Assembly: GCA_902779085.1 (NCBI GenBank)
Contig: CACYZY010000009.1
Location: 1-64,000 of the forward strand
From: an uncultured Bacteroidales bacterium
GTDB lineage: Bacteria; Bacteroidota; Bacteroidia; Bacteroidales; Bacteroidaceae
Length of the DNA: 64,000 nt
Reading direction: 5' to 3'
Shown one piece after another: positions 26,578-35,439 of the stretch. Numbering within the stretch: the first letter of the stretch is position 1; each line of letters starts with the position of its first letter. A program made the translations under genes and the position numbers. The notes beneath the pieces are model-generated. The model was not told the DNA's origin, did not search any database, and saw only the letters and a program-made list of their open reading frames with translations.

Positions 26578-27909
26578 ATGAAAAAGAGTAGTTATATCAT
26601 TGTAGTTCGGCATGCAGGCTACGTCATCTGCTATAATGCTTTTACTAACACGCTATTATGTGTAAGCAATAATGTTTATCAAGCATTTGAGGAATTGGAT
26701 GCTGTTAATTTTAAAATGAAATATGAAAAACATTATTCTGCGTTTTTGCAAAATGGATTTTATATAGATGATGAACGTAATGAGTTGGATGAAATCCGTT
26801 TTAATTATAAGCAAGAAGCGTTTGGCCATAACAGAAATTTCCGTTTAATGGTCTTTCCTACGCAAGATTGTAATCTTAAATGTTGGTACTGCTATGAAAA
26901 CCATAAACCCAACACCAAGATGGAGCATGTGGTTATGGAAAATGTAATAAGATATGCGTCAAATGTGATAGCTAAAGTCGAAATAGAATCCTTTGTACTG
27001 AGTTTCTTTGGAGGTGAGCCTTTGCTTTTTTTTGATGAGATTGCATATCCTCTATCTGTTAGGATAAAAAAAATGTGTGATGAATCGGGTATAAGGTTTA
27101 CAACCTTCTTTGTCACTAACGGGACTTTTGTTACTAAAGAAAATATAAAACTATTTCAAGAGATAAATTCTGTATTTCAAATAACTCTTGACGGATGTAG
27201 GGAAAAACACAATATGGTGCGAATCCAAAAGAGACAAAATTTGCCAACTTATGACAAAATCATTGAGTCGCTTTATCTGATATCAGAGAATGTGGAAACT
27301 ACTGTAGATGATCAAATGGTTACATTAAGGATTAATTATGATAACCAAACCTTGAAGAAAATTGGCGAACTTGTAAATGACATAAAAGGATTAGACAGGC
27401 GGAAGTTTTTAATCCATTTCGAGCGGGTATGGCAGACACAGGATTCTTCTGAAGATGAAAACCAGAAACTATTGTTGCTTAATGCCGTGAGATTGTTTAT
27501 ACAGAATGGATTTATAGTTAATATCGGAAATTTTAAGAACAGGAATGTTTCCTGCCTTGCCGAGAATCATAACTTCGCCATTATCAATTATGATGGTTTG
27601 GTCTATAAATGTAATGGAAGGACTTTGAGTCCTGATTATGCAGAGGGGAAATTGTTGGATAATGGCACAATTGAGTGGAATCGAACAGCGTTGGCGAGAA
27701 GGTTAGGGAAAAGCACATTTGAAAACCCGATGTGCTTGAAATGTAAGATGCTGCCCGTTTGTATGGGACCATGTAGTCAGAAATGTATGGAATTGAACTG
27801 GCAAAATTTACATCAAGTTTGTTCTCTCAAAAGTATAGGTATGTCATTGGATAATTATTTGACACAAAGGGCAGAACAGGTTTTTGTCGCTAAGCAATTA
27901 AAGGAGTAG
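26578..27909 (+). CDS. Radical SAM/SPASM peptide maturase
   Basis: 443 residues from the ATG at 26578. The N-terminal 85 residues look like the leader-binding region of Bacteroidales maturases. The radical SAM cluster is CNLKCWYC (Cys 98, 102, 105; CX3CX2C). The GGEP-like motif reads FFGGEPLLFFDE. The C-terminal SPASM region has many Cys (CLAENHN, YKCNGRT, CLKCKMLPVCMGPCSQKC, VCSLKS) for auxiliary 4Fe-4S clusters. Such enzymes install thioether or C-C crosslinks in peptides; the Cys-repeat precursor 60 bases upstream is the obvious substrate. The frame stays open upstream to 26473, but this overlaps the precursor. Confidence 0.92.
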   Translation: MKKSSYIIVVRHAGYVICYNAFTNTLLCVSNNVYQAFEELDAVNFKMKYEKHYSAFLQNGFYIDDERNELDEIRFNYKQEAFGHNRNFRLMVFPTQDCNLKCWYCYENHKPNTKMEHVVMENVIRYASNVIAKVEIESFVLSFFGGEPLLFFDEIAYPLSVRIKKMCDESGIRFTTFFVTNGTFVTKENIKLFQEINSVFQITLDGCREKHNMVRIQKRQNLPTYDKIIESLYLISENVETTVDDQMVTLRINYDNQTLKKIGELVNDIKGLDRRKFLIHFERVWQTQDSSEDENQKLLLLNAVRLFIQNGFIVNIGNFKNRNVSCLAENHNFAIINYDGLVYKCNGRTLSPDYAEGKLLDNGTIEWNRTALARRLGKSTFENPMCLKCKMLPVCMGPCSQKCMELNWQNLHQVCSLKSIGMSLDNYLTQRAEQVFVAKQLKE

Positions 27910-27916
27910 TATAACC

Positions 27917-30220
27917 ATGAAGGAAGTTTGTTTTTTTCTTTTGTTTGTGAGTCTCCTGCTGGATGTGCGAGCAATTGATGTAAAAGGAAGGTTGATAGAT
28001 CAGTCTGACAATCCAATTGTTGGAGCCTATCTGCTATTACAAAAAAAAGATTCGATAATAGTGGCACAAGCGGTTTCCGATGCTGATGGGATTTTTAGAC
28101 TATCTACATCAAGGGCTGCCGATTATGTATTGCTAGTTACTTCTGTAGGTTATGCCAAGCAAACTATAATATTAAATAACCTACAGAGAACAATAGATTT
28201 AGGTACTATTGAACTGTCTATGGAATCTGTACAATTGGGTGAAGTAACAGTACAAGCCGAGAACATAGTCAAGGTGGACAGGCAAATTTATTTTCCCCCA
28301 TCAATTGCCATTAAAAACTCTTTCAATAGTTTAGAGCTGTTATCGAAATTGATGCTGCCAGACTTATTGATTAATAGCAGCAACAATACCATCACTTCAC
28401 TCAATAACCAAAAGGTGCAGCTTAGAATAAATGGTGTGGAGGTAACCGTCAATGATGTGACAGCTTTAAGTCCTGACAGGGTACAGAAGGTGGAATACAT
28501 AGATATGCCTGGAGTCAGGTATGGTGATGCCGGCAGGGTGATTAACATTGTCACAAAACGTATTGAGTCCGGCTTCTCCACCAGTGGGACATTACGGGCT
28601 GCCGTTACAGCTCCTTTTACAAGTGACCAGCTGAATTTCAAATACAATCACAGGCAATCAGAGTTTGCTCTTAGTTATAACTACAACTTTTCAAACTACA
28701 AAGACGCTTTTAAGAATGTCCTGATGACCATCAGCCTACCAGAACAGGAATTAACATTAGAAAGAAATGGCATTAAGGCACCTCGCAAGAACCTTGGACA
28801 TAATTTAACTTTAACATACAATTGGCGAAATGATAAAGGTGCCATCTTCAATGCCGTACTTCGCAACCAGTGGTCTTTGCCAAAACAGACTGTAGAGCAG
28901 TCCGTTTTTGACCAGCTCAATAAACTGGACTACAATTACTCACTCTTTACGAAAGACCATACCTATACTCCATCCCTCAATCTATATTTTGAATATCCTA
29001 TTGACAAGAAGCAAGCAATAATTGCCAATGCTGTAGGTACTTATATCAGCACAGATTATCTGAGGGACAGTAAAGAATGGAATGCTAGTGGGGATATTCA
29101 ACGTGATTTTTCATATACCACCAAAGGTGACAAACAAACTTATCAGGGCGAATTGATCTACGAGAATAATTTCAGTCAGAAGGCTAGAACGACACTAGGA
29201 ATCAATTACAAATGGTCTCATGCCAAGAATGTATATTCCGTGACTTTGACCAACAAGATGAACACTTCAGACTTGTATGGATATGCCCAGTTGCAAGGCT
29301 CCATCAAGAAGTTCAGCTATCAAGTGGGAGTTGGCCTGACCAGGCAGACATTTGAAGAAGGCAGCTTTAAATATGACAAATTTCTGTTCCGCCCTCAATT
29401 GACTTTAGCATATAACTTGATGGATAATCTGACTGTAAGGTATAATGGCAGCATGATGCCAGGGCTGCCTGAATTGAGCCAGACCAGTGAATTTGAGCAG
29501 TGGCAAAATGATTACGAACTGGTCGTAGGCAATCCGGATTTAAAGCCTTATCAAGTATATTATAACCAGTTCTCATTGGATTGGAGGCTGAAAAGATTGA
29601 CTATAGGGTTATCCTTCTATTATCAATACAACCATGATTATATCTTCAACAGTATATATAGACGAAGCAATGGTGATCATTATTACATCGAATACCGTTC
29701 GGAAAACCAGAAAAATTATCAACATATTCAACCACGCATTAATTTAAACTGGCAAATTATCAAAGATCATCTAAGTATAACAGCTTATAGCATATTGAAC
29801 CGCTATCTGAGTCATGGCAACAACTTTAACCGCACCTCATCAAGTCTGATATTTGGCGGGCAATTAATAGGAAACTATAAGAATTGGTCGCTGACTGCAT
29901 CTTATCGTTCAAAAGGCAAGTGGCAGACGGCTGAGACGTTATTGAGAATTGCGCCTTCTGCCAATATAGCATTAAGATACAGGTATAATGCTTGGCAATT
30001 CGGGGTGGATATGCAGAATGTCTTTATGCCGAATGGAATGCCCAATAGGAGTGAAACCATATCGGAGTTTGTTTACAAAAACTCAGAATCTTTCATCAGG
30101 AATGAGGGCAATATGTTGAGCTTCAGCGTTTCCTGGAACTTTGATTCCGGCCGTCGGTATCGTTCTGGCTTCAAGAAGACAAATAATTATGAAGACGGTG
30201 ATTCTGGTGTAATGAAATGA
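27917..30220 (+). CDS. TonB-receptor-like outer-membrane beta-barrel
   Basis: 767 residues. A signal peptide (CFFLLFVSLLLDVRA) is followed by a carboxypeptidase-regulatory-like domain (VKGRLIDQSDNPIVGAYLLL, residues 22-105), a plug-like domain (KVQLRINGVEVTVNDV, then RVQKVEYIDMPGVRYG and GRVINIVTKR) and a long barrel rich in aromatic strands. It fits the family of outer-membrane beta-barrels that resemble TonB-dependent receptors. Inside this RiPP operon it may carry the product across the outer membrane, or give self-recognition. The stop overlaps the exporter start (ATGA). Confidence 0.82.
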   Translation: MKEVCFFLLFVSLLLDVRAIDVKGRLIDQSDNPIVGAYLLLQKKDSIIVAQAVSDADGIFRLSTSRAADYVLLVTSVGYAKQTIILNNLQRTIDLGTIELSMESVQLGEVTVQAENIVKVDRQIYFPPSIAIKNSFNSLELLSKLMLPDLLINSSNNTITSLNNQKVQLRINGVEVTVNDVTALSPDRVQKVEYIDMPGVRYGDAGRVINIVTKRIESGFSTSGTLRAAVTAPFTSDQLNFKYNHRQSEFALSYNYNFSNYKDAFKNVLMTISLPEQELTLERNGIKAPRKNLGHNLTLTYNWRNDKGAIFNAVLRNQWSLPKQTVEQSVFDQLNKLDYNYSLFTKDHTYTPSLNLYFEYPIDKKQAIIANAVGTYISTDYLRDSKEWNASGDIQRDFSYTTKGDKQTYQGELIYENNFSQKARTTLGINYKWSHAKNVYSVTLTNKMNTSDLYGYAQLQGSIKKFSYQVGVGLTRQTFEEGSFKYDKFLFRPQLTLAYNLMDNLTVRYNGSMMPGLPELSQTSEFEQWQNDYELVVGNPDLKPYQVYYNQFSLDWRLKRLTIGLSFYYQYNHDYIFNSIYRRSNGDHYYIEYRSENQKNYQHIQPRINLNWQIIKDHLSITAYSILNRYLSHGNNFNRTSSSLIFGGQLIGNYKNWSLTASYRSKGKWQTAETLLRIAPSANIALRYRYNAWQFGVDMQNVFMPNGMPNRSETISEFVYKNSESFIRNEGNMLSFSVSWNFDSGRRYRSGFKKTNNYEDGDSGVMK

Positions 30221-32403
30221 CACGATTCAGGGCTATTAGACAGCATGACAGCACAGAGTGTGGAGCGACCTGCATCCGTATGGTCGCTTCACACTATGGC
30301 AAGCGTTATACCTCAGAAACTCTGCAACGCATTTGTGTGCCAGGGCCTGAAGGAATATCGCTGATGGTTATGCGTGATGCCGCTGAATACCTAGGATTCT
30401 CTACCATCTGCCTTAAAGGAAAAATGGATTTGTTGCATGAGTATCGTCCTTTCCCCTGCATCCTGCATTGGAACGGCAGACATTTCGTGGTACTTTATGA
30501 CATTGATGAAAATTTTCTGGGCAGGCGCATCTATCGGATTGCCGACCCGGCTACAGGCCTAGTCGCGCTCAGGGAAGAGAAGTTCAGGCACCATTGGATG
30601 AATGGGCAGGAAAATGGCATTGTGATGACGTTGAATCCTACAGATGTGTTTTACCAGAAAGCGGATGACAAGTTAGAAGACAGTTACCATGCATTCAGCT
30701 TTATCTTTGACAAGCTCAAACGTTATCGGTTTGATTTCCTGCAAGTACTGTTAGGGATACTTTTAGGATGCTTTGTGCAATTCTGCCTGCCGTTCCTTAC
30801 ACAAGCCATTGTTGATAAAGGTATCAACAGGCAGGACATCAACATCATTTATCTGATTCTGATAGGTCAGCTGACGTTGGTGTTGAGCAAGACTGCTATT
30901 GAATTTGTCCGTAGATGGCTTTTGTTGCACATCAGCATGAGGTTTAATCTGACTATACTGTCGGATTTCTTTATCAAGCTTGCCAAGCTACCCATGCGTT
31001 TCTTTGATACTAAGATGACAGGTGACATCATGCAGCGCATCAGTGACCATAGCCGCATAGAACAATTCATTACAGGGCAATCACTGAACGTCATTTTTTC
31101 TGGATTCACCTTGTTGGTCTTCTTGGGCGTGCTGGCTTACTACAATCTCAGCATTTTCTTTATTTTCCTTGTAGGAAGTTTGCTGTATGCCGTTTGGATA
31201 GCTTTCTTCCTGAAGAAACGCAAGGAGCTGGATTACCAACGGTTTGAACATCAGTCAAGAAGCTACAGTAAGATTATCCAGCTTGTGGATGGTATGCAGG
31301 AGATTAAGTTACAGAACTGTGAACGGCGATATCGTTGGGAGTGGGAAGGCTTACAAGTCAGGAACTTCATGGTCAAGATGAAGAGCCTTTCATTGGAACA
31401 GACCCAGGGAGCCGGTGGCGTATTGATAAATGAAGTCAAGAATATTCTGATTACTGTCTATGCTGCCACTTCGGTTATCAGTGGAAATCTGACCCTAGGT
31501 ATGATGTTGGCTATACAGTATATCATCGGCCAGCTCAACTCACCGGTGGAACAGCTGGTTCAATTCTTGCATGGATGGCAAGATGCTAAAATCAGCATGG
31601 ACAGGATGGCTGAAATCCACACACGTAAAAACGAGACCCCTGTAGAAGGCAAAGTGAAGGATATAGGTGGTAGCAAGGACATTCATATCTCGCACCTTAC
31701 TTTCCAGTATGAAGGCAAGCATTCCCCTAAGGTGCTGGATGATGTCAGTATTATTATCCCGCATGGTAAGGTGACTGCTATTGTGGGCAGCAGTGGTAGC
31801 GGAAAGACCACGCTCATCAAATTGCTGTTGGGATATTATGACTTCTATGAGGGTCGAATTATGCTGGGTAACGCAGAACTGAGGGATGTCAATTTGGATT
31901 GGTGGCGTGACCAGTGCGGTGTGGTTATGCAAGACGGAATGATATTTACCGATACCATTGCTCATAATATTGCCATAGCTGATGATGTGATACAACATGA
32001 TCAACTTCGATATGCAGCCAATATGGCATGTATAGATAAGTTTGCCGACAGTTTACCCCAGAAATATGACACTATCATAGGAAAGGATGGAATGGGTCTG
32101 AGCCAGGGACAGAAGCAGAGGCTACTGATTGCCCGTGCTGTATATAAGAATCCTAGTTTCCTCTTTTTCGATGAGGCAACCAATTCACTGGACACTGTGA
32201 ACGAGAGGAAGATAGTTGAGAACCTTAATCAATTTTATAGAGATAAGACTGTGCTGGTGGTGGCTCATAGGATGAGTACGGTGAGGAATGCTGATAATAT
32301 CATTGTAATGGATAAAGGTAGAATAATGGAGACAGGTAACCATGATACATTGATCGAGAAGCATGGTTATTATTATAATCTGGTTTATAATCAATTGGGC
32401 TGA
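30217..32403 (+). CDS. C39 peptidase-containing ABC exporter (PCAT)
   Basis: 728 residues in three parts. Residues 1-150 are a C39 Cys protease: Gln9, Cys15 in DSTECGATC, His89 in GRHFVV and Asp110 in IADPATG. Then a six-helix membrane domain (about 165-450). The ATPase has VGSSGSGKTT (Walker A), LSQGQKQRLLIARA (signature), FLFFDEATNSLD (Walker B) and VVAHRMS (H-loop). It should cleave the precursor after Gly-Gly and export the core. All catalytic residues look intact. PCATs in Gram-negative bacteria normally need an HlyD-type adaptor, but only a remnant follows here. Confidence 0.93.
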   Translation: MTRFRAIRQHDSTECGATCIRMVASHYGKRYTSETLQRICVPGPEGISLMVMRDAAEYLGFSTICLKGKMDLLHEYRPFPCILHWNGRHFVVLYDIDENFLGRRIYRIADPATGLVALREEKFRHHWMNGQENGIVMTLNPTDVFYQKADDKLEDSYHAFSFIFDKLKRYRFDFLQVLLGILLGCFVQFCLPFLTQAIVDKGINRQDINIIYLILIGQLTLVLSKTAIEFVRRWLLLHISMRFNLTILSDFFIKLAKLPMRFFDTKMTGDIMQRISDHSRIEQFITGQSLNVIFSGFTLLVFLGVLAYYNLSIFFIFLVGSLLYAVWIAFFLKKRKELDYQRFEHQSRSYSKIIQLVDGMQEIKLQNCERRYRWEWEGLQVRNFMVKMKSLSLEQTQGAGGVLINEVKNILITVYAATSVISGNLTLGMMLAIQYIIGQLNSPVEQLVQFLHGWQDAKISMDRMAEIHTRKNETPVEGKVKDIGGSKDIHISHLTFQYEGKHSPKVLDDVSIIIPHGKVTAIVGSSGSGKTTLIKLLLGYYDFYEGRIMLGNAELRDVNLDWWRDQCGVVMQDGMIFTDTIAHNIAIADDVIQHDQLRYAANMACIDKFADSLPQKYDTIIGKDGMGLSQGQKQRLLIARAVYKNPSFLFFDEATNSLDTVNERKIVENLNQFYRDKTVLVVAHRMSTVRNADNIIVMDKGRIMETGNHDTLIEKHGYYYNLVYNQLG

Positions 32404-32404
32404 T

Positions 32405-32563
32405 ATGGATGAAGAGGCAAAAAATGAAAGTAGGTCTCAAGAAGTTAGATTAATGCTAGAGAAAAAGCCACCTTTGTTGGTAAGGTATGGTAATGTGTTT
32501 CTGTTGTTTTTGATGGCATTGCTGTCTGTGGCAGCATGGCATATTTATAGTGCATATGGATAA
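32405..32563 (+). CDS. N-terminal remnant of an HlyD-type adaptor
   Basis: 52 residues. A short charged N-terminus (MDEEAKNESRSQEVRLML), then EKKPPLLVRYGNVFLLFL and one membrane helix, ending right after it. This is how Bacteroidota HlyD-type membrane fusion proteins start (EIL..PPSWLVRWG plus helix), but the periplasmic coiled coil and barrel are missing. It could be a decayed adaptor or a deliberately reduced small membrane subunit. It keeps tight spacing: it starts one base after the exporter stop, and its stop overlaps the next start (TAATG). Confidence 0.6.
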   Translation: MDEEAKNESRSQEVRLMLEKKPPLLVRYGNVFLLFLMALLSVAAWHIYSAYG

Positions 32564-33519
32564 TGAAGAACGGTAGGGACAATCTGACGATAATCATTCC
32601 ATCCCACAATGAAGGAAAGGAAGTTGAAAACACATTGGCGAGCATCAGGCAGACTGCTGGCAACGAGGTGAATGTGATGCTGGTTGATGATGCGTCAGAC
32701 GATGGGGTTTGTTATCGAGATGTCTGTAATAAATATAATTCGCTATACTATAGGAATGATGTACGTATGGGGCCAGCACGATCCAGGGACTTAGGAGTGG
32801 ATATGACAGGAACTCCTTTCTTCATGACTGTTGACAGCCACATGCGTTTCTATCATAACGACTGGTGGAAACGTATCACAGACGTGGTCGCTTCTAATCC
32901 TGAAGCTTTGTATTGTGCCAATTGCAAGGCTCTGGATATGCATGCAGAGCCAATGGCAAATAAGCCTCATTTTGGCGCCTTTGTGGATTTCATGGGCGAA
33001 ATAGAAGGCAAGGTGCTCTCTCCTTTATGGATGCGCAAAGACCATTTCCCCACGCAGGAACTGGTGGAGATCCCCTGTATTCTGGGCGCTACTTATGCCT
33101 CGTCAAAGCGTTACTGGCAGCACTTGAAGGGACTGAACGGATTAAACCAATATGGTCATGAGGAACCATACATCAGTATCAAGGCGTGGATGGACGGTGG
33201 TAAGTGCCATTTAATCAAGGATGTGGAGATAGGACATCTGTTCAGGGAGACTTTCCCTTATAAAGTTAATGTGGGGTATTACGTATATAATAAGTTGGTA
33301 ATCATGGAAACTCTGCTGCCTGATGATATGAAGAACGAACTATATAATGCGCTGCGGAGACAATATGGTGAGCATTTGAGGGAAGCGATGGAAATCATGA
33401 TTGACAATCAAGCCCAGCTGCAATCTCTGCATGACTATTATCAAAATACTTTTAAATATGGCTTTGAGGTCTTTCAGCAGATAAACTCAGAATATATGCG
33501 TTTAAGCAACAACTTGTAA
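32563..33519 (+). CDS. Family 2-like glycosyltransferase with DSH motif
   Basis: 318 residues, GT-A fold: NLTIIIPSHNEGKEVENTL at the start, VMLVDDASDDG, GPARSRDLGV and the metal motif VDSH (residues 90-93) in FFMTVDSHMRF. Asp-Ser-His instead of DXD is typical of polypeptide GalNAc-transferases, and the GPARSRDLG step is also seen there. In this locus it may attach a sugar to Ser/Thr of the precursor core. Sugar and acceptor are unknown. The start overlaps the preceding stop by one base. Confidence 0.78.
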   Translation: MKNGRDNLTIIIPSHNEGKEVENTLASIRQTAGNEVNVMLVDDASDDGVCYRDVCNKYNSLYYRNDVRMGPARSRDLGVDMTGTPFFMTVDSHMRFYHNDWWKRITDVVASNPEALYCANCKALDMHAEPMANKPHFGAFVDFMGEIEGKVLSPLWMRKDHFPTQELVEIPCILGATYASSKRYWQHLKGLNGLNQYGHEEPYISIKAWMDGGKCHLIKDVEIGHLFRETFPYKVNVGYYVYNKLVIMETLLPDDMKNELYNALRRQYGEHLREAMEIMIDNQAQLQSLHDYYQNTFKYGFEVFQQINSEYMRLSNNL

Positions 33520-33520
33520 C

Positions 33521-34249
33521 ATGTTGAAGATAGAGAAAACAATTCATCAGGTTTGGGGTGGTGCTCCCATGCCTTATAGATTAAAAATACTCACTGAGAC
33601 GTGGAAAAGATACAATCCTGGCTGGTCATATAAACTATGGACACAACACGATATGGATAGCTTAGTGGAAAGTAACTTCCCAGGATTGCAGGATTTCTAC
33701 CACGCATTGCCATTTGACATACAGCGTTGGGACATGATACGCTACCTGATTCTGTATGCCGAAGGTGGTATGTATGTGGATGCCGATATCGAGTGCTTCA
33801 AGCCAATAGCTCCATTGTTAGATGAAATGGAACTTTTCTACGGTTTAGAACCGCCCGAGCACATCTGCATTGTGAATGGAAGAAAGCAAAGGGCAGTATG
33901 CAATGCCTTTATGGGCGCAGTAAAAGGGCATCCAGTATGGGAGTTTATCATTCAGAAGGTTCAAGAGGCTGTTAACAGTCATGTTTACAAATATAATGTG
34001 GTGTTGAACACTACAGGACCACAGATGATTTCAAGAAACATGGATGTGCTCGTTAAGCAGTATGGCGCTAAGTTGATTGCTTCAGAGGTCGCTTCACCTG
34101 TCTGCAAACGTGAGACAAAGAATTATATAATGGGTATAAATACAAAGTCATTTGAAAGGAAACTAAGAGGTTGCTATTGCGCACACTATTTCATGGGAGC
34201 GTGGAGCGATAGCATGAGTATTTATAATAAGGTGGTAAATGGAAAATAA
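33521..34249 (+). CDS. GT32-type glycosyltransferase
   Basis: 242 residues. The Gly_transf_sug/GT32 pattern is clear: IHQVWGGAPMP, TWKRYNPGWSYKLW, FDIQRWDMIRYLILYAEGG and the metal-binding YVDADIEC (DAD at 87-89). Members transfer sugars from nucleotide sugars in capsule, O-antigen or glycopeptide synthesis. It lies directly after the DSH transferase and before a LanC-like protein, so it probably extends or adds a second sugar on the RiPP. It is cytoplasmic: no signal or membrane segment is seen. Confidence 0.82.
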   Translation: MLKIEKTIHQVWGGAPMPYRLKILTETWKRYNPGWSYKLWTQHDMDSLVESNFPGLQDFYHALPFDIQRWDMIRYLILYAEGGMYVDADIECFKPIAPLLDEMELFYGLEPPEHICIVNGRKQRAVCNAFMGAVKGHPVWEFIIQKVQEAVNSHVYKYNVVLNTTGPQMISRNMDVLVKQYGAKLIASEVASPVCKRETKNYIMGINTKSFERKLRGCYCAHYFMGAWSDSMSIYNKVVNGK

Positions 34250-34811
34250 AATAGAAAATATGAATTTAGACCGTGCTGTACATCAAGCTCTTTTTAGAGC
34301 AGAAGCTACAAAGAATATTGGTTTGTTTGACGGCAGGATGGGAATGGCCGTGCTCTTTTCAAAATATGGTTTTAATACTAATAATCCATTATATCAAGAA
34401 TATGCAGAGGAGATAATTAACAAGATTATGCACAATCTGTCATTTAAAGAAGACATTGGGCTTGCAACAGGATTGGCTGGCGTGGGTTGGGGAATACTCT
34501 ATCTTGTCAATCAAGGGTTGTTGAACGGTGAATTTCTTAAATATTGTGTGAAGATTAACCGATGTATCATGTATGCAGACCTCAGAAGAATAGAAGATAC
34601 TACATTTGAATATGGAATGGCAGGATTGACTCATTATTTTATCTATGGTAAGCATACAAATGTTAAAAACTGGTTTGACGAGGATTTCATTTTTGACCTT
34701 AATAACCAGTTCAATAAATTATTAATGGATAAAACTCTTATGAATGAAGTGTTGGTAGGTTCTTATGTCGAGCGCATTTTTAAAATGATTGTGGAGTCCA
34801 TTATTAAGTGA
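34239..34811 (+). CDS. LanC-like half protein
   Basis: 190 residues. Resembles the start of LanC-type alpha/alpha-toroid proteins: GLFDGRMGMAVLF and GLATGLAGVGWGILYLV (residues 74-90), then FEYGMAGLTHYF. LanC cyclases normally run to about 400 residues and bind zinc through a Cys and a Cys-His pair in the second half; neither is present. It may be a non-enzymatic scaffold or a truncated gene. The start overlaps the GT32 stop by 11 bases, and the following gene starts within 3 bases. Confidence 0.6.
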   Translation: MENKIENMNLDRAVHQALFRAEATKNIGLFDGRMGMAVLFSKYGFNTNNPLYQEYAEEIINKIMHNLSFKEDIGLATGLAGVGWGILYLVNQGLLNGEFLKYCVKINRCIMYADLRRIEDTTFEYGMAGLTHYFIYGKHTNVKNWFDEDFIFDLNNQFNKLLMDKTLMNEVLVGSYVERIFKMIVESIIK

Positions 34812-34813
34812 GT

Positions 34814-35305
34814 ATGATTGTAAGAAAAATACATCAGCTATGTTTGAGCAGCAGTATGCGTCCTTTACATAAAATCTTGGCGCAGACATGGGTAAATCAT
34901 AACCCTAAATGGCAGTATCGTCTATGGAAAGAGGAAGAGGTACAGGAGTTGTTACTTGTCTATTTTTCAAATCTGTTTTCTTTTTGCCAGGTTTTACCAG
35001 AACAACATAAAATGCACATATACAAATACGCCATACTTTTTTACGAGGGTGGTGTTGTAGCGAGCATTGCCAAAGAGTGTACCATGCCCATTGAGGAAAT
35101 GATTGACGTTAGCCAGTCTTTCTATGTAAGTGACGAGCAAGGTATAATGGCATCATCTAGAGGACATCCTATTTGTAAGAGACTTCTTTCAGAAATAGGT
35201 ATGATATTAGATCAGTATGGTATCCTTGATGAGTATGCTGATAATGAGTTTGGAGAAAGAATAATAAAAGAAAAGATTGAAGAAATATCAAAACTAATGC
35301 CATAA
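34814..35305 (+). CDS. GT32-like protein lacking the DXD motif
   Basis: 163 residues. Clearly related to the transferase two genes upstream: KIHQLCLSSSMRPLHKILAQ matches KTIHQVWGG, NHNPKWQYRLWKEEE matches YNPGWSYKLW and YAILFYEGG matches LILYAEGG. Where the active copy has VDADIEC this one has ASIAKEC (residues 83-89), so both metal-binding Asp are lost. It is also about 80 residues shorter. It is probably an inactive paralogue. The start is the ATG three codons inside a GTG-initiated frame. It is the last gene of the RiPP operon. Confidence 0.7.
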   Translation: MIVRKIHQLCLSSSMRPLHKILAQTWVNHNPKWQYRLWKEEEVQELLLVYFSNLFSFCQVLPEQHKMHIYKYAILFYEGGVVASIAKECTMPIEEMIDVSQSFYVSDEQGIMASSRGHPICKRLLSEIGMILDQYGILDEYADNEFGERIIKEKIEEISKLMP

Positions 35306-35439
35306 AAGTTTTTGGTCACATTTATAATTGTTTTACGCAAATCTAGAGCGCAAAGTATCATTTTTTTATTAAGGTTTTAATACTGTTTTTTTTTAGTATC
35401 TTTACGTTCAAATAGTATTAATAGAAAAAATGAGGTAAG

